Notes: generated from the letters alone by a model not told the origin. A DNA stretch of 12,766 bases from Spyradocola merdavium (GCA_018711265.1 DVIM01000057.1:1-12766), one strand, 5' to 3'; counted from the stretch's first letter, positions 6,673-12,766 are shown. Numbers and translations: made by a program.

Positions 6673-7446
6673 CTAGCGCGCTTCCTTCCCCTCGGGGAAG
6701 AAGAAGGCGTCCATGATCCGCAGGAAGGCCGCGCACTGTTCGAGATACGCAAAGTGGCCGGCGTTTTCCAGCACGACGAGCGCGGAGCCGCGGATGCCGT
6801 CGCGCAGCGCCTCGCCCATCCAGAGCGGCGTCTCCTGGTCGTTGCGGCCGAAGACCAGCAGCGTCTCCGCCGAAATCCTGGGCAGAACCGGCGCGAGGTC
6901 CTGGTTTACGACCTTGACGAACGTCGCGCGCATGCCGGGCGCGAGCGCCCGGTAGTCCGTCGAGCCCAGATGCCCGGCGACCTTCTCCCGCAGGGCCTTG
7001 CCGCCGGGGATGTGGTCGCTCACGTTCTTGAGCGCGTGGAAGACCGAGCTCTTGGCCTTGGAGGCGGCGCTGCGCCGCGGCAGCAGCCCGGCGCAGCCCG
7101 TGAGCAGCATGCGGCTGACGAGCTCCGGGCGCGTCGCGGCCAGGAGCAGCGCCACGCGCCCGCCGAAGCTGTGGGCCACGATGTCGCAGGGCGCAATGCC
7201 CGCCTTTTCGAGGAATTCGGCGGTGAAGTCGCGGTAGTCGTCCACGGACCAGCCGCTGTCGGGCGGGCTTCCGCTGCCCCCGTGGCCGGGGAAGTCCAGC
7301 ACCGTCACCCGGCACTTCTTGGCCAGGTGCTCCGTCACGGGCAGCCAGCTCTCGATGTTTCCGCCCCAGCCGTGCAGGAGGAGCACGTCCCTCCCCTGCC
7401 CCTGCTGGGCGTAATGGCAGCGCACGCCGCCGATCATGCAATCCAT
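6673..7446 (-). CDS. Alpha/beta hydrolase
   Basis: A 257-residue cytoplasmic alpha/beta hydrolase. HGWGG (25-29) supplies the oxyanion hole, AHSFGG (91-96) the nucleophile Ser93, FGRNDQETP (199-207) the acid Asp203, and NAGHFAYLEQ (228-237) the catalytic His231. The triad is complete and the length is normal. The family covers esterases, lipases, peptidases and others, and the substrate cannot be read from the sequence. It starts 1 nt after the stop of the MocR-type gene (ribosome site GGGGGG) and ends 15 nt before the MurF-like gene, so it is cotranscribed with cell-wall genes. A role in processing a wall precursor or lipid is possible but only inferred from position. Met4 is a less likely alternative start. 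Confidence 0.85.
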   Translation of the reverse strand: MDCMIGGVRCHYAQQGQGRDVLLLHGWGGNIESWLPVTEHLAKKCRVTVLDFPGHGGSGSPPDSGWSVDDYRDFTAEFLEKAGIAPCDIVAHSFGGRVALLLAATRPELVSRMLLTGCAGLLPRRSAASKAKSSVFHALKNVSDHIPGGKALREKVAGHLGSTDYRALAPGMRATFVKVVNQDLAPVLPRISAETLLVFGRNDQETPLWMGEALRDGIRGSALVVLENAGHFAYLEQCAAFLRIMDAFFFPEGKEAR

Positions 7447-7447
7447 G

Positions 7448-8902
7448 TTATCCCCCCAGAGAGTTGATGTAGTCGGACAGGATGTCGATGCCGCGGGCGA
7501 TCTGCCCCGGCTCCAGGCGCGAAAAGCCCAGCCGCATGCAGGAGCGGCCGCGGCCGTCCGGATAGAAGGCGTCGCCCGGCGCGTAGAGCACGCCGCGGTC
7601 CCGCGCGCCGGCCAGTCCCTCGCGCAGGTCGATCCCCTCGGGGAACTCCAGCCAGGCGGAGAAGCCGCCCTCCACCTTTTCCCATTTTGCGCGGCCGGAA
7701 AAGCGGCGCTCCAGCGCGTCGTAGAGGGCGTCCAGCCGCTCGCGGTAGAGGCCGCGCACGCGCTTGATGTGCCGGTCCAAGCTGCCGTCCAGGCAGTATT
7801 GCCGCAGCGCCGCCTGCAAAAGCGGCGGGGTGTGGATGTCCTGGTTGTACTTTTCGTGCACGAGGTAGCGCGTCAGCGCCGCGGGCGCGGCGACCCAGCC
7901 CACGCGCAGCCCCGGGAAGAGCACCTTGGAAAAGCTCCCCGCGTAGATCACGTCCTCGGACCCGGCCAGGGCCTTGATCGCCGGGTGGCACTCCCCGCGG
8001 AAGCGCAGCTCCTCGTTGAACCCATCCTCCAGCAGCGGCACGCCGCGCGCCCGGCACAGGGCGAGCACCTCCTGCCGCCGCTGCAGGCTCATGTTGCGGC
8101 CGGTCGGGTTGTGGTAGGTCGGGATGAGGTAGACCAGGCGCGCGCCCGCGTCCAGCGCGCGGGCGAGGTCCGCAAGGCGCACGCCCTCCCCGTCGCAGTC
8201 CACGGGCAGGGCGCGGGCGCCCCGCGCGCGCAGGATGCCGAGGAACCCGTTGTAGGTCGGGGCCTCGACCGCCACCGCGTCCCCGGGGCTCACGAGCGTC
8301 TCCACCACAAGGCCCGCCGCCTGGCGGAACCCGTTGGTGATGAGGATCTCCTGCCCGTCCATGCGCAGCCCCTTGCCCACGAGGTAGTCCCGCACAAACG
8401 CGCGGAAGGGCTCGTAGCCGCGCGTGTAGCCATAGGCCAGCAGCACGCTGCCCTCGTTGGTCATCACGGTGTTCAGCGCGCGGCGGAAGGCGTCGTTCTC
8501 AAAGGCGTGGTAGTCCGGCGCGAGGGAGGAAAAGCTGATGACCTGCCGGTTGCCCAGGTCCACGCGGCCCTCGTGCTCGCGGAAGTGGGCATAGGCGCGG
8601 GCCTGCGCGCAGACGAGGTCGTCCCAGGGCAGGCGCGGGCCCGCGGGCGCGGCCTCCTGCGCGCGGCGCGGCGCGGCAAAGACGCCCTGGCCGGCCACGA
8701 TGCGCACGAGCCCCTCCTCCTCCAGCATGCGGTAGGCCTCAAAGACCGTGTTCCGGCTCACGTGCAGGAGCGCAGCCATCTCCCGCGCAGAGGGCAGGCG
8801 CGAGCCCGGCGCCGCCGCGCCCGAGAGCAGGCGCGCGCGGAGCTGGTCGCGCAGCTGTAGGTAGAGCGGGCGGCCGGCCCCGCCCGCAAGTTCGATGTCC
8901 AC
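7448..8902 (-). CDS. MocR/GabR-type PLP-dependent regulator, DdlR-like candidate
   Basis: A 484-residue protein with an N-terminal GntR-type winged helix (about 10-75: RPLYLQLRDQLRARLLSG, then SAREMAALLHVSRNTVFEAY) and a class-I aminotransferase domain (about 115-480). PLP residues are present: YHNPTG (263-268), LEDGFNEEL (291-299, Asp293), GSFSK (322-326, Schiff-base Lys326) and MRLGFS (456-461). MocR proteins use PLP and an amino compound as signals; DdlR of Brevibacillus brevis is one that controls ddl. Being first in an operon ending in ddl makes a DdlR-like role plausible here, though an enzymatic role (aminotransferase) cannot be excluded. The GTG at 8902 is chosen because GGGAGG lies 7 nt upstream and the domain begins right after it. 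The open frame extends further upstream but would overlap the lipoprotein gene. Confidence 0.88.
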   Translation of the reverse strand: MDIELAGGAGRPLYLQLRDQLRARLLSGAAAPGSRLPSAREMAALLHVSRNTVFEAYRMLEEEGLVRIVAGQGVFAAPRRAQEAAPAGPRLPWDDLVCAQARAYAHFREHEGRVDLGNRQVISFSSLAPDYHAFENDAFRRALNTVMTNEGSVLLAYGYTRGYEPFRAFVRDYLVGKGLRMDGQEILITNGFRQAAGLVVETLVSPGDAVAVEAPTYNGFLGILRARGARALPVDCDGEGVRLADLARALDAGARLVYLIPTYHNPTGRNMSLQRRQEVLALCRARGVPLLEDGFNEELRFRGECHPAIKALAGSEDVIYAGSFSKVLFPGLRVGWVAAPAALTRYLVHEKYNQDIHTPPLLQAALRQYCLDGSLDRHIKRVRGLYRERLDALYDALERRFSGRAKWEKVEGGFSAWLEFPEGIDLREGLAGARDRGVLYAPGDAFYPDGRGRSCMRLGFSRLEPGQIARGIDILSDYINSLGG

Positions 8903-8924
8903 GCCGCCGCCTCCCTTCGCCCCT

Positions 8925-8948
8925 GCGAATTTCGCTCTCTCTATTATA
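8925..8948 (-). promoter_or_regulatory. Promoter and palindrome of the regulator-ddl operon
   Basis: A perfect TATAAT lies at 8943-8948 on the minus strand; no good -35 box sits at the right distance, which fits a promoter needing an activator. A palindrome GCGAA-T-TTCGC lies at 8925-8935, around the predicted transcription start (about 8936), and is a candidate operator. The -10 box is seen directly; the operator role is inferred. Confidence 0.5.
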
Positions 8949-9014
8949 TATGCTTTCCCCGGAATCGAAAAGTGCCGCGAGAGTGAAAAATTGGCAAAGT
9001 CGCGGCCCAAAAGC

Positions 9015-9842
9015 TCACGCCGGGGCGAGCGCCCCGGCGTCAATGTCGTAGGTGTAGAAGTCCTCCGCCGCGCGGTAGACCTGGTTTTCGATGGCAAAGC
9101 GGTCGCCGCAGGCCGCGTCCACCGCGGCGCGCAGCGTCGAGCCGTCCGCAAGCTCCAGCCGCAGGTACACGGGGTCCGAGAGCCCGTCCGAGGGGACGGC
9201 GTTCTCCGGCACGGCATGGGCGCGCAGGGCTTCCACGATCGCGGGATCGACCGCCTGCCCTTCCAGTGTTTCCGCGCGCTCGATCGCGGCGATCTCCTCC
9301 TCGGAGGCGAGCTTCCACCCCGTGACGCGCTGCACCCACGCCGCAAGGTCCGCCGAGACGAGCACGCGCGCCTCCCGCTCCCCGCCCCGGGCCAGCGTGA
9401 CGTTCACCCGGCCGTCGGAGACGGGGGCCAGCGCCGCGGCGCAGGTCTCCCCGCCCTCCGTCCGGACCTCCAGGCGCAGGCGCGTGCCGAGGAAGGCGCC
9501 CCCGCGCGGCGCGTCCTCCCCCGCCTCGGGCGCGGCGGCCAGCAGCGCGGCGCCCTCGTCCAGCTCCGCCTGGGAGAGGTCCAGCGCCGCTTCTTCGGTC
9601 ACATAGTCCGAAAACCGCGCCGAGACGAGCGCGCCGTCCGGAATCCAGACCGCGCCCGCGACGCGCGGCTCGGGCGCGGGCGACGCCGTTTGCGGCTGCG
9701 CCGTGGGCGGCGCGGTTTGCGGCTGAGCGGTTTGCGGCTGCGCCGTTTGCGGTTGGGCCGTGGGCGGGAGCGTTTCTGCGGGCGCGCACGCGCAGAGCAG
9801 GAGGGCGAGCAGCACGGGGAGCAGAATTTTCGCGCGTCTCAT
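9015..9842 (-). CDS. Lipoprotein with Thr/Ala/Gln/Pro repeat linker
   Basis: A 275-residue predicted lipoprotein. It begins MRRAKILLPVLLALLLCACA: a basic N-terminus, a hydrophobic core and a lipobox-like LCAC, with Cys19 the likely lipidated residue. Residues 28-52 are a low-complexity linker built on TAQPQ units. After it comes a domain of about 210 residues without a motif I recognise; it is acidic and ends with YRAAEDFYTYDIDAGA. It probably sits on the outer face of the membrane. The start at 9842 has AAAGGGG about 9 nt upstream; an upstream in-frame ATG at 9971 would add 43 residues that remove the signal peptide from the N-terminus and is rejected. It has its own promoter and is followed after 112 nt by the regulator operon. 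Function unknown. Confidence 0.8.
   Translation of the reverse strand: MRRAKILLPVLLALLLCACAPAETLPPTAQPQTAQPQTAQPQTAPPTAQPQTASPAPEPRVAGAVWIPDGALVSARFSDYVTEEAALDLSQAELDEGAALLAAAPEAGEDAPRGGAFLGTRLRLEVRTEGGETCAAALAPVSDGRVNVTLARGGEREARVLVSADLAAWVQRVTGWKLASEEEIAAIERAETLEGQAVDPAIVEALRAHAVPENAVPSDGLSDPVYLRLELADGSTLRAAVDAACGDRFAIENQVYRAAEDFYTYDIDAGALAPA
9687..9761 (-). repeat. Tandem 15-nt repeats coding for TAQPQ
   Basis: About four imperfect 15-nt units encode TAQPQ, interrupted by TAPP. Third positions vary between units, so the repeat is not very recent. It forms the linker between the lipid anchor and the outer domain and may vary in length between strains. Confidence 0.7.
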
Positions 9843-9879
9843 CGGATATTCCCCTTTCGAAATGGATTTTCTTAGCATA

Positions 9880-9908
9880 AGGATACCCGATTTCCCCGTT
9901 TTCGTCAA
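9880..9908 (-). promoter_or_regulatory. Promoter of the lipoprotein gene
   Basis: TTGACG (9903-9908) and TATCCT (9880-9885) are separated by 17 nt on the minus strand. Transcription would start near 9873, about 30 nt before the gene. The -35 box lies 3 nt from the end of the terminator stem of the upstream recombinase gene. Confidence 0.65.
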
Positions 9909-9911
9909 GAC

Positions 9912-9952
9912 AATGCAAGGGAGCGGGCCCCTTCGGCCCGCTCCCTTGCATT
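9912..9952 (-). terminator. 18-bp perfect stem after the recombinase-SpoVT gene
   Basis: Positions 9912-9929 pair perfectly with 9935-9952 around a 5-nt loop (CCTTC). The stem starts 15 nt past the TGA of the fusion gene. The minus-strand tail is TTGTCTTG, only moderately T-rich. It most likely ends the fusion transcript, and before any insertion would have ended the spoVT transcript. Confidence 0.7.
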
Positions 9953-9967
9953 CGGCGCGTTGCGCGT

Positions 9968-10432
9968 TCACTGTTCCATCTGCCGGCCGATGAATCCGGC
10001 GGCGGTCTCGGCGACCTTGATCTCCGTCTCGCCCATGCGCGCGCCCTCCTCGCGGCTGAGCAGGATCACCGCGCCCACGGCCTCGCCCTCGACGAGGATG
10101 GGGGTGATGACCTGCGCCGCGTAGGGGCTGGGCGTCCCCTCCTCCGCGAGGATGGGGATCATCCTGCCCTCCCGCGCGTTGACGGCGACGGTGCGGCGGT
10201 CCTTGAGCACGCCCTCGAGTTCCGGGCTGATGTTCTTGTCCTGCAGCTCCTTGCGCGCGCCGCCCGCGGCGGAGACGATCTGGTCCTTGTCGCAGATGAG
10301 GGCCGTGTGCCCCAGCGCGTGGACCAGCGATTCTGTGTACTCCTTTGCAAAGCCGGACAGCTCCCCGATGGGGGAATACTTTTTCAAGATCACCTCGCCG
10401 TCGCGGTCGGTGAAGATCTCCAGCGGGTCGCC
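9968..10432 (-). pseudogene. spoVT: 3' part of spoVT lacking its first ~30 codons
   Basis: These 154 codons plus stop match SpoVT, the AbrB-family regulator of forespore gene expression. Family members start with a motif like MKATGIVRRIDDLGRVVIPK followed by EIRRTLRIREGDPLEIF; here the match begins at GDPLEIF. The lost part holds the arginines that contact DNA. The remaining SpoVT strand, linker and GAF-like domain show no frameshift or stop. If this is an insertion, the missing 5' end lies beyond the right edge of the window, at the far end of the element. As it stands no free SpoVT can be made from this locus. Confidence 0.8.
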
Positions 10433-12097
10433 GCTGCTGACAAGATTGACAGCGTAGGGCTTCGCCCGCTGGTTGCGCGCCCGCTGCACGAAGGCGTCCT
10501 CCTCGGGCAGCGCGCCGGAGTGGATCAGGCTGTCGATGTCCGGCTTGAGCTCGATCTCCACGCGGCCCTCGTAGACGCGGATTCGCTCCACGATCAGCTC
10601 CAGGTCGCTGCGGTCCAGCTTCTCCTTTCCGAGGATGTCGTCGAACACGTCCATCGCGGTCTTGGCCGCGCGGTTGACGCGCAGGATGTTGTTGCGCCGG
10701 TCGCGGTTGCGCTCGATCTGCTCCTGCAGGGCCTCGATGCGGCGCGCGAGGTCCCCCTCCATCTCCTCGTAAGTCTCCTCGATCAGCTCCTCGCGCTCGG
10801 GATGGCGCATGACCTCGCGGATGCGCTGGCGCTTGGTGGCGCGCAGCTCCTCCTGCAGGTCCTGGAGCGCCTCCTCCAGGCGCTCGCCGGCGCGCTCGGC
10901 CGCCTCGACGTCCTCGCGCTCGCGGGCGAGATCCGCGTTGAGCTTTTCGAGCATGCCGGCGGCGTTCTCCTGGACGCGGCGGAGGTAGCTCTTGAGGAGC
11001 TCGTCCAGGAGCGCGACGTGGATGTGGTGGCTCGTGCAGGCCTTGCGCCCGCGGCGGTGGTACGCCCCGCAGATGTAGGCAGGCTTTAAGTCGCTGCGGC
11101 TGACGGAGAACATGGGGCTGCCGCAGTCCCCGCAGACGAGGAAGCCGGAATAGTCGTTGTCGTACCGCTTGATTCCGCGGTAGTTCGACCTCGTCCGCTG
11201 CTGGCGCAGCGCGCGCACGGTCGCAAACGTGCGGTAGTCGATGATCTCCGGGTGGTGGCGCTCAAAGACGATCTGCCGCTCCTGGCCGACGCGCATGTCC
11301 GCGCCGTTGATCTTGCGGCGCGTGGTCTTGCCCTGGCGGAAGGTGCCGATGTAGAAGTCGTTGTCGAGCATGCCCTGGATGGTGACGATGCTCCAGGCCG
11401 GGCTCGTGCGGCGCTTGCAGGCGTCGCCCACCGCCTCCCGGCGCTCGCGCTCGGCGGCGCGCGGGGTGGGGATGCCCTCCTCGGTCAGGCGGTTGGCGAT
11501 CTTCTTGTAGCCCCAGCCGTCGAGGTAGTATTGGTAGACGCGGCGGACGACCTCCGCTTCCGTGGGCACGATCTCGAACTCCTGCCGCTTGTTCACGACG
11601 TAGCCATAGGGCGCGGCGCAGACCCAGCGCCCCTCCTCCTGCCGCCGGCGGATGACGGAGCGGACCTTCTTGCTGGCGTCGGTGACGGGCATCTCGTTGA
11701 TGAGGAACTGAAACTGGATCTTGAGCCAATCGTCGTCGTTGGGGAAGTCGATGTTGTCCCCGATGGAGAGGATGCGCACCCCGGCGTCGCGCAGGTCCTC
11801 CAGCTCCACGAGGCCCCGGCTGTTCCGGCGCGAAAAGCGCGAAAAGTCCTTGACAATCAGCAGGTCCAGCTCGTGCGCCATGAGCAGCCGGCGCATCCGC
11901 TGATACCCCTCGCGCTGCTCAAACGTGTAGCCCGAGCGGTCGCGGTCCTCGAAAAAGTGCAGCTCGCTGCCTGGGAAATGGGTGCGCACGTATTCCCGGA
12001 TGATGCTCTTTTGGTTCTCGATGGAGACGTTGTCCCGGTCCAGCTCCTCGTCCACGGAGATGCGGCAGTAGCCCGCGATTCGATAGACCTGCGTCAC
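9968..12097 (-). CDS. Large serine recombinase fused in frame to SpoVT C-terminus
   Basis: A 709-residue reading frame. Residues 1-545 form a large serine recombinase. The catalytic domain has YCRIS (10-14, nucleophile Ser14, Arg12) and VKDFSRFSRRNSRG (82-95). A recombinase domain follows (about 155-300, with PYGYV and WSIVTIQGMLDNDFYIG), then a zinc ribbon with Cys322, Cys325, Cys343 and Cys354. A long charged coiled coil spans about 370-470, and a C-terminal part holds ERIRVYEGRVEIEL (504-517). No catalytic residue looks lost. From Gly556 to the end the sequence is that of SpoVT: GDPLEIFTDRDGEVILKKYS, then its GAF-like domain, ending GFIGRQMEQ. The first ~30 residues of SpoVT are absent. 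No stop separates the parts. GTG at 12097 is chosen because the resolvase domain starts there, GGGGG lies upstream, and it overlaps a leader ORF as GTGA. The frame stays open to 12430 but that part has no domain. Confidence 0.88.
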   Translation of the reverse strand: MTQVYRIAGYCRISVDEELDRDNVSIENQKSIIREYVRTHFPGSELHFFEDRDRSGYTFEQREGYQRMRRLLMAHELDLLIVKDFSRFSRRNSRGLVELEDLRDAGVRILSIGDNIDFPNDDDWLKIQFQFLINEMPVTDASKKVRSVIRRRQEEGRWVCAAPYGYVVNKRQEFEIVPTEAEVVRRVYQYYLDGWGYKKIANRLTEEGIPTPRAAERERREAVGDACKRRTSPAWSIVTIQGMLDNDFYIGTFRQGKTTRRKINGADMRVGQERQIVFERHHPEIIDYRTFATVRALRQQRTRSNYRGIKRYDNDYSGFLVCGDCGSPMFSVSRSDLKPAYICGAYHRRGRKACTSHHIHVALLDELLKSYLRRVQENAAGMLEKLNADLAREREDVEAAERAGERLEEALQDLQEELRATKRQRIREVMRHPEREELIEETYEEMEGDLARRIEALQEQIERNRDRRNNILRVNRAAKTAMDVFDDILGKEKLDRSDLELIVERIRVYEGRVEIELKPDIDSLIHSGALPEEDAFVQRARNQRAKPYAVNLVSSGDPLEIFTDRDGEVILKKYSPIGELSGFAKEYTESLVHALGHTALICDKDQIVSAAGGARKELQDKNISPELEGVLKDRRTVAVNAREGRMIPILAEEGTPSPYAAQVITPILVEGEAVGAVILLSREEGARMGETEIKVAETAAGFIGRQMEQ
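10420..10450. other. Candidate attachment-site junction inside spoVT
   Basis: On the minus strand the codons change from AT-richer recombinase sequence (GTC AAT CTT GTC) to GGC GAC CCG CTG GAG, typical spoVT coding sequence. The junction falls at about 10427-10440. Large serine recombinases cut a short target with a 2-bp core, and their gene usually lies at the edge of the element, as here. The exact core cannot be set without the other end of the element or an intact spoVT. Confidence 0.5.
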
Positions 12098-12171
12098 TTC
12101 CCGCCGCCCCCTTTCCCTCGCCGCACACGCTCCGGAAATGCCCGCCTCCGCTCGCCCAGCTTCTTTCTCAT
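12094..12171 (-). CDS. 25-residue basic leader ORF coupled to the recombinase
   Basis: ATG at 12171 follows AGGAGGG with a spacing of 4-5 nt, and the TGA stop overlaps the recombinase GTG start as GTGA. The peptide is very basic and Gly-rich (starts MRKKLGERRRAFPER, ends GGGGK), with no domain. The recombinase has only a mediocre ribosome site of its own and a GTG start, so its translation probably depends on ribosomes finishing this ORF. That would hold recombinase levels low and set. A functional peptide is possible but not shown. Confidence 0.5.
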   Translation of the reverse strand: MRKKLGERRRAFPERVRRGKGGGGK

Positions 12172-12577
12172 GGCTCCCTCCTGACAACAGAATTCGCATT
12201 CCATGCACATATTCTAAACAACATTGTACATGCGCATCCGCAGAATTGCAAGCGCAAACGCACCGCGTTCTTCTTCGCGGCGCCCTGCTGCCGCTGGCAG
12301 AGATCCAGGCGCTGCGGGAACAGGTAAATGCCTGGCGCTCGGAAGGAGGCAGCGGAATGCCGGCGTTTATGGACGCCTTGTTGCCGCGGCCATACTCTAT
12401 GGCGCCGGACAGGGTACCTGCCGCATACAAACCGATTTCTCCTCTGCAAACAGGAGGACTAGGGAGGAAATCTGTCGTCCTTGCTCAGGACGGCGAAAGC
12501 TCCCGCTTTCTTCCGTGCCCCGCAGAGGGTTTCGCTGGGGGAGGCGCTGAGCCGGACCTGGTCCACCTTTCTTTCCC
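12172..12577. other. 406-bp gap between recombinase leader and ABC exporter
   Basis: Besides the recombinase promoter, it holds two small hairpins (CGTCCT/AGGACG at 12476-12492 and GAAAGC/GCTTTC at 12495-12510) after the exporter gene. On plus, an open frame at about 12270-12460 has gene-like codon use (for example LREQVNAWRSEGG), with an internal AAGGAGG and ATG at 12357. It then runs antisense into the exporter gene, so I do not call a gene; it may be a relic. No SpoVT 5' end is present here. Confidence 0.5.
12223..12251 (-). promoter_or_regulatory. Sigma-A-like promoter of the recombinase
   Basis: TTGCAA (12246-12251) and TACAAT (12223-12228) are 17 nt apart on the minus strand. Transcription would start near 12216, some 45 nt before the leader ORF. 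It looks like a housekeeping promoter, not a sporulation one. Confidence 0.7.
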
Positions 12578-12766
12578 TCATGCCAGCCGCCAGCCCTCGG
12601 CCTGTTCCCGGATCTCGATGAACCGCCGGTACAGCCCGCCCTGGGCCATCAGCTCCGCATGGGTACCCCGCTGGACGATGCGGCCATCCTCCACCACCAG
12701 GATCTGATCGGCGTGCTGGATGGTGGCCAGCCGGTGGGCGATGGTGAGGATCGTCTTCCCCTTGGT
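12578..12766 (-). CDS. ABC exporter, C-terminal end of ATPase domain (partial)
   Basis: The last 62 residues of an ABC transporter, entering from the right edge and ending with TGA at 12578-12580. ILTIAHRLATIQHADQILVV holds the switch histidine of the ATP-binding domain. VEDGRIVQRGTHAELMAQGG and LYRRFIEIREQAEGW are the standard ending of the fused membrane-plus-ATPase exporters (MsbA or multidrug type). The substrate cannot be told. It points the same way as the recombinase. If the recombinase marks an element extending to the right, this exporter could be cargo; whether it is inside is not visible. Confidence 0.85.
   Translation of the reverse strand, partial: TKGKTILTIAHRLATIQHADQILVVEDGRIVQRGTHAELMAQGGLYRRFIEIREQAEGWRLA

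Noticed and set aside
8989..9012. Terminator after the lipoprotein gene
   Set aside because: TTGG/CCAA with a bulge and five T on the minus strand is possible but the stem is too weak to call.
8903..9346. Long upstream extension of the regulator frame to an ATG at 9346
   Set aside because: It would overlap the lipoprotein gene in another frame, has arginine/proline-rich shadow composition, and skips the GTG at 8902 that has a good ribosome site right before the winged-helix domain.
9843..9971. Longer start of the lipoprotein at 9971
   Set aside because: It would put 43 residues before the signal peptide, crosses the 18-bp terminator stem and the promoter, and lacks a ribosome site.
12098..12430. 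Extension of the recombinase frame to an ATG at 12430
   Set aside because: The extra 111 residues have no domain and many Cys/Arg, cross the promoter at 12223-12251, and lack a ribosome site. The resolvase domain starts at the GTG at 12097.
12357..12707. Plus-strand gene starting at 12357 behind AAGGAGG
   Set aside because: More than half of it runs antisense through the C-terminal coding sequence of the ABC exporter, and no domain is seen. It is kept only as a possible relic.

Overview
The window is GC-rich DNA with dense, mostly minus-strand genes, good Shine-Dalgarno sites and near-consensus sigma-A promoters. A spoVT fragment, the gene families and the codon use point to a high-GC member of the Clostridia (Oscillospirales or Christensenellales type, probably a gut anaerobe). 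This placement is an inference from gene content; there is no rRNA or marker gene here.

Layout. 1-250 (minus): the start of a membrane-anchored protein cut by the window edge, preceded by a 32-codon leader ORF that overlaps it by ATGA and has its own promoter. 514-1521 (plus): an aldose-1-epimerase family protein. 1532-1661: a convergent intergenic region holding two identical terminator palindromes around two further hairpins. 1670-2308 (minus): a cytidylate-kinase-like protein. 2402-3626 (minus): a 36-codon small ORF followed by a compact M1-like zinc peptidase, behind a strong promoter.

3824-8902 (minus) is a tight four-gene operon: a GntR/aminotransferase (MocR-type) regulator, an alpha/beta hydrolase, a MurF-like ligase with a membrane-embedded N-terminus, and D-Ala-D-Ala ligase. 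Gaps are 1, 15 and 14 nt, with a promoter before the regulator and a terminator after ddl. It reads as a cell-wall precursor unit, and the regulator is a good candidate for a DdlR-like PLP-binding regulator of ddl. 9015-9842 (minus): a lipoprotein with a Thr/Ala/Gln/Pro repeat linker.

The most striking object is at 9968-12097 (minus). A large serine recombinase with an intact catalytic domain, zinc ribbon and coiled coil reads in frame, with no stop, into the last ~154 residues of the sporulation regulator SpoVT. The first ~30 residues of SpoVT, which hold most of the AbrB-type DNA-binding part, are missing. The simplest reading is that a recombinase-bearing element sits inside spoVT, with the left junction near 10430 and the rest of the element, plus the 5' end of spoVT, beyond the right edge. 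The alternative is a fixed recombinase-SpoVT fusion protein. The recombinase has a sigma-A-like promoter and a 25-codon leader ORF coupled by a GTGA overlap. Right of it lie about 400 bp without a convincing gene and the 3' end of an ABC exporter gene, possibly cargo of the element.
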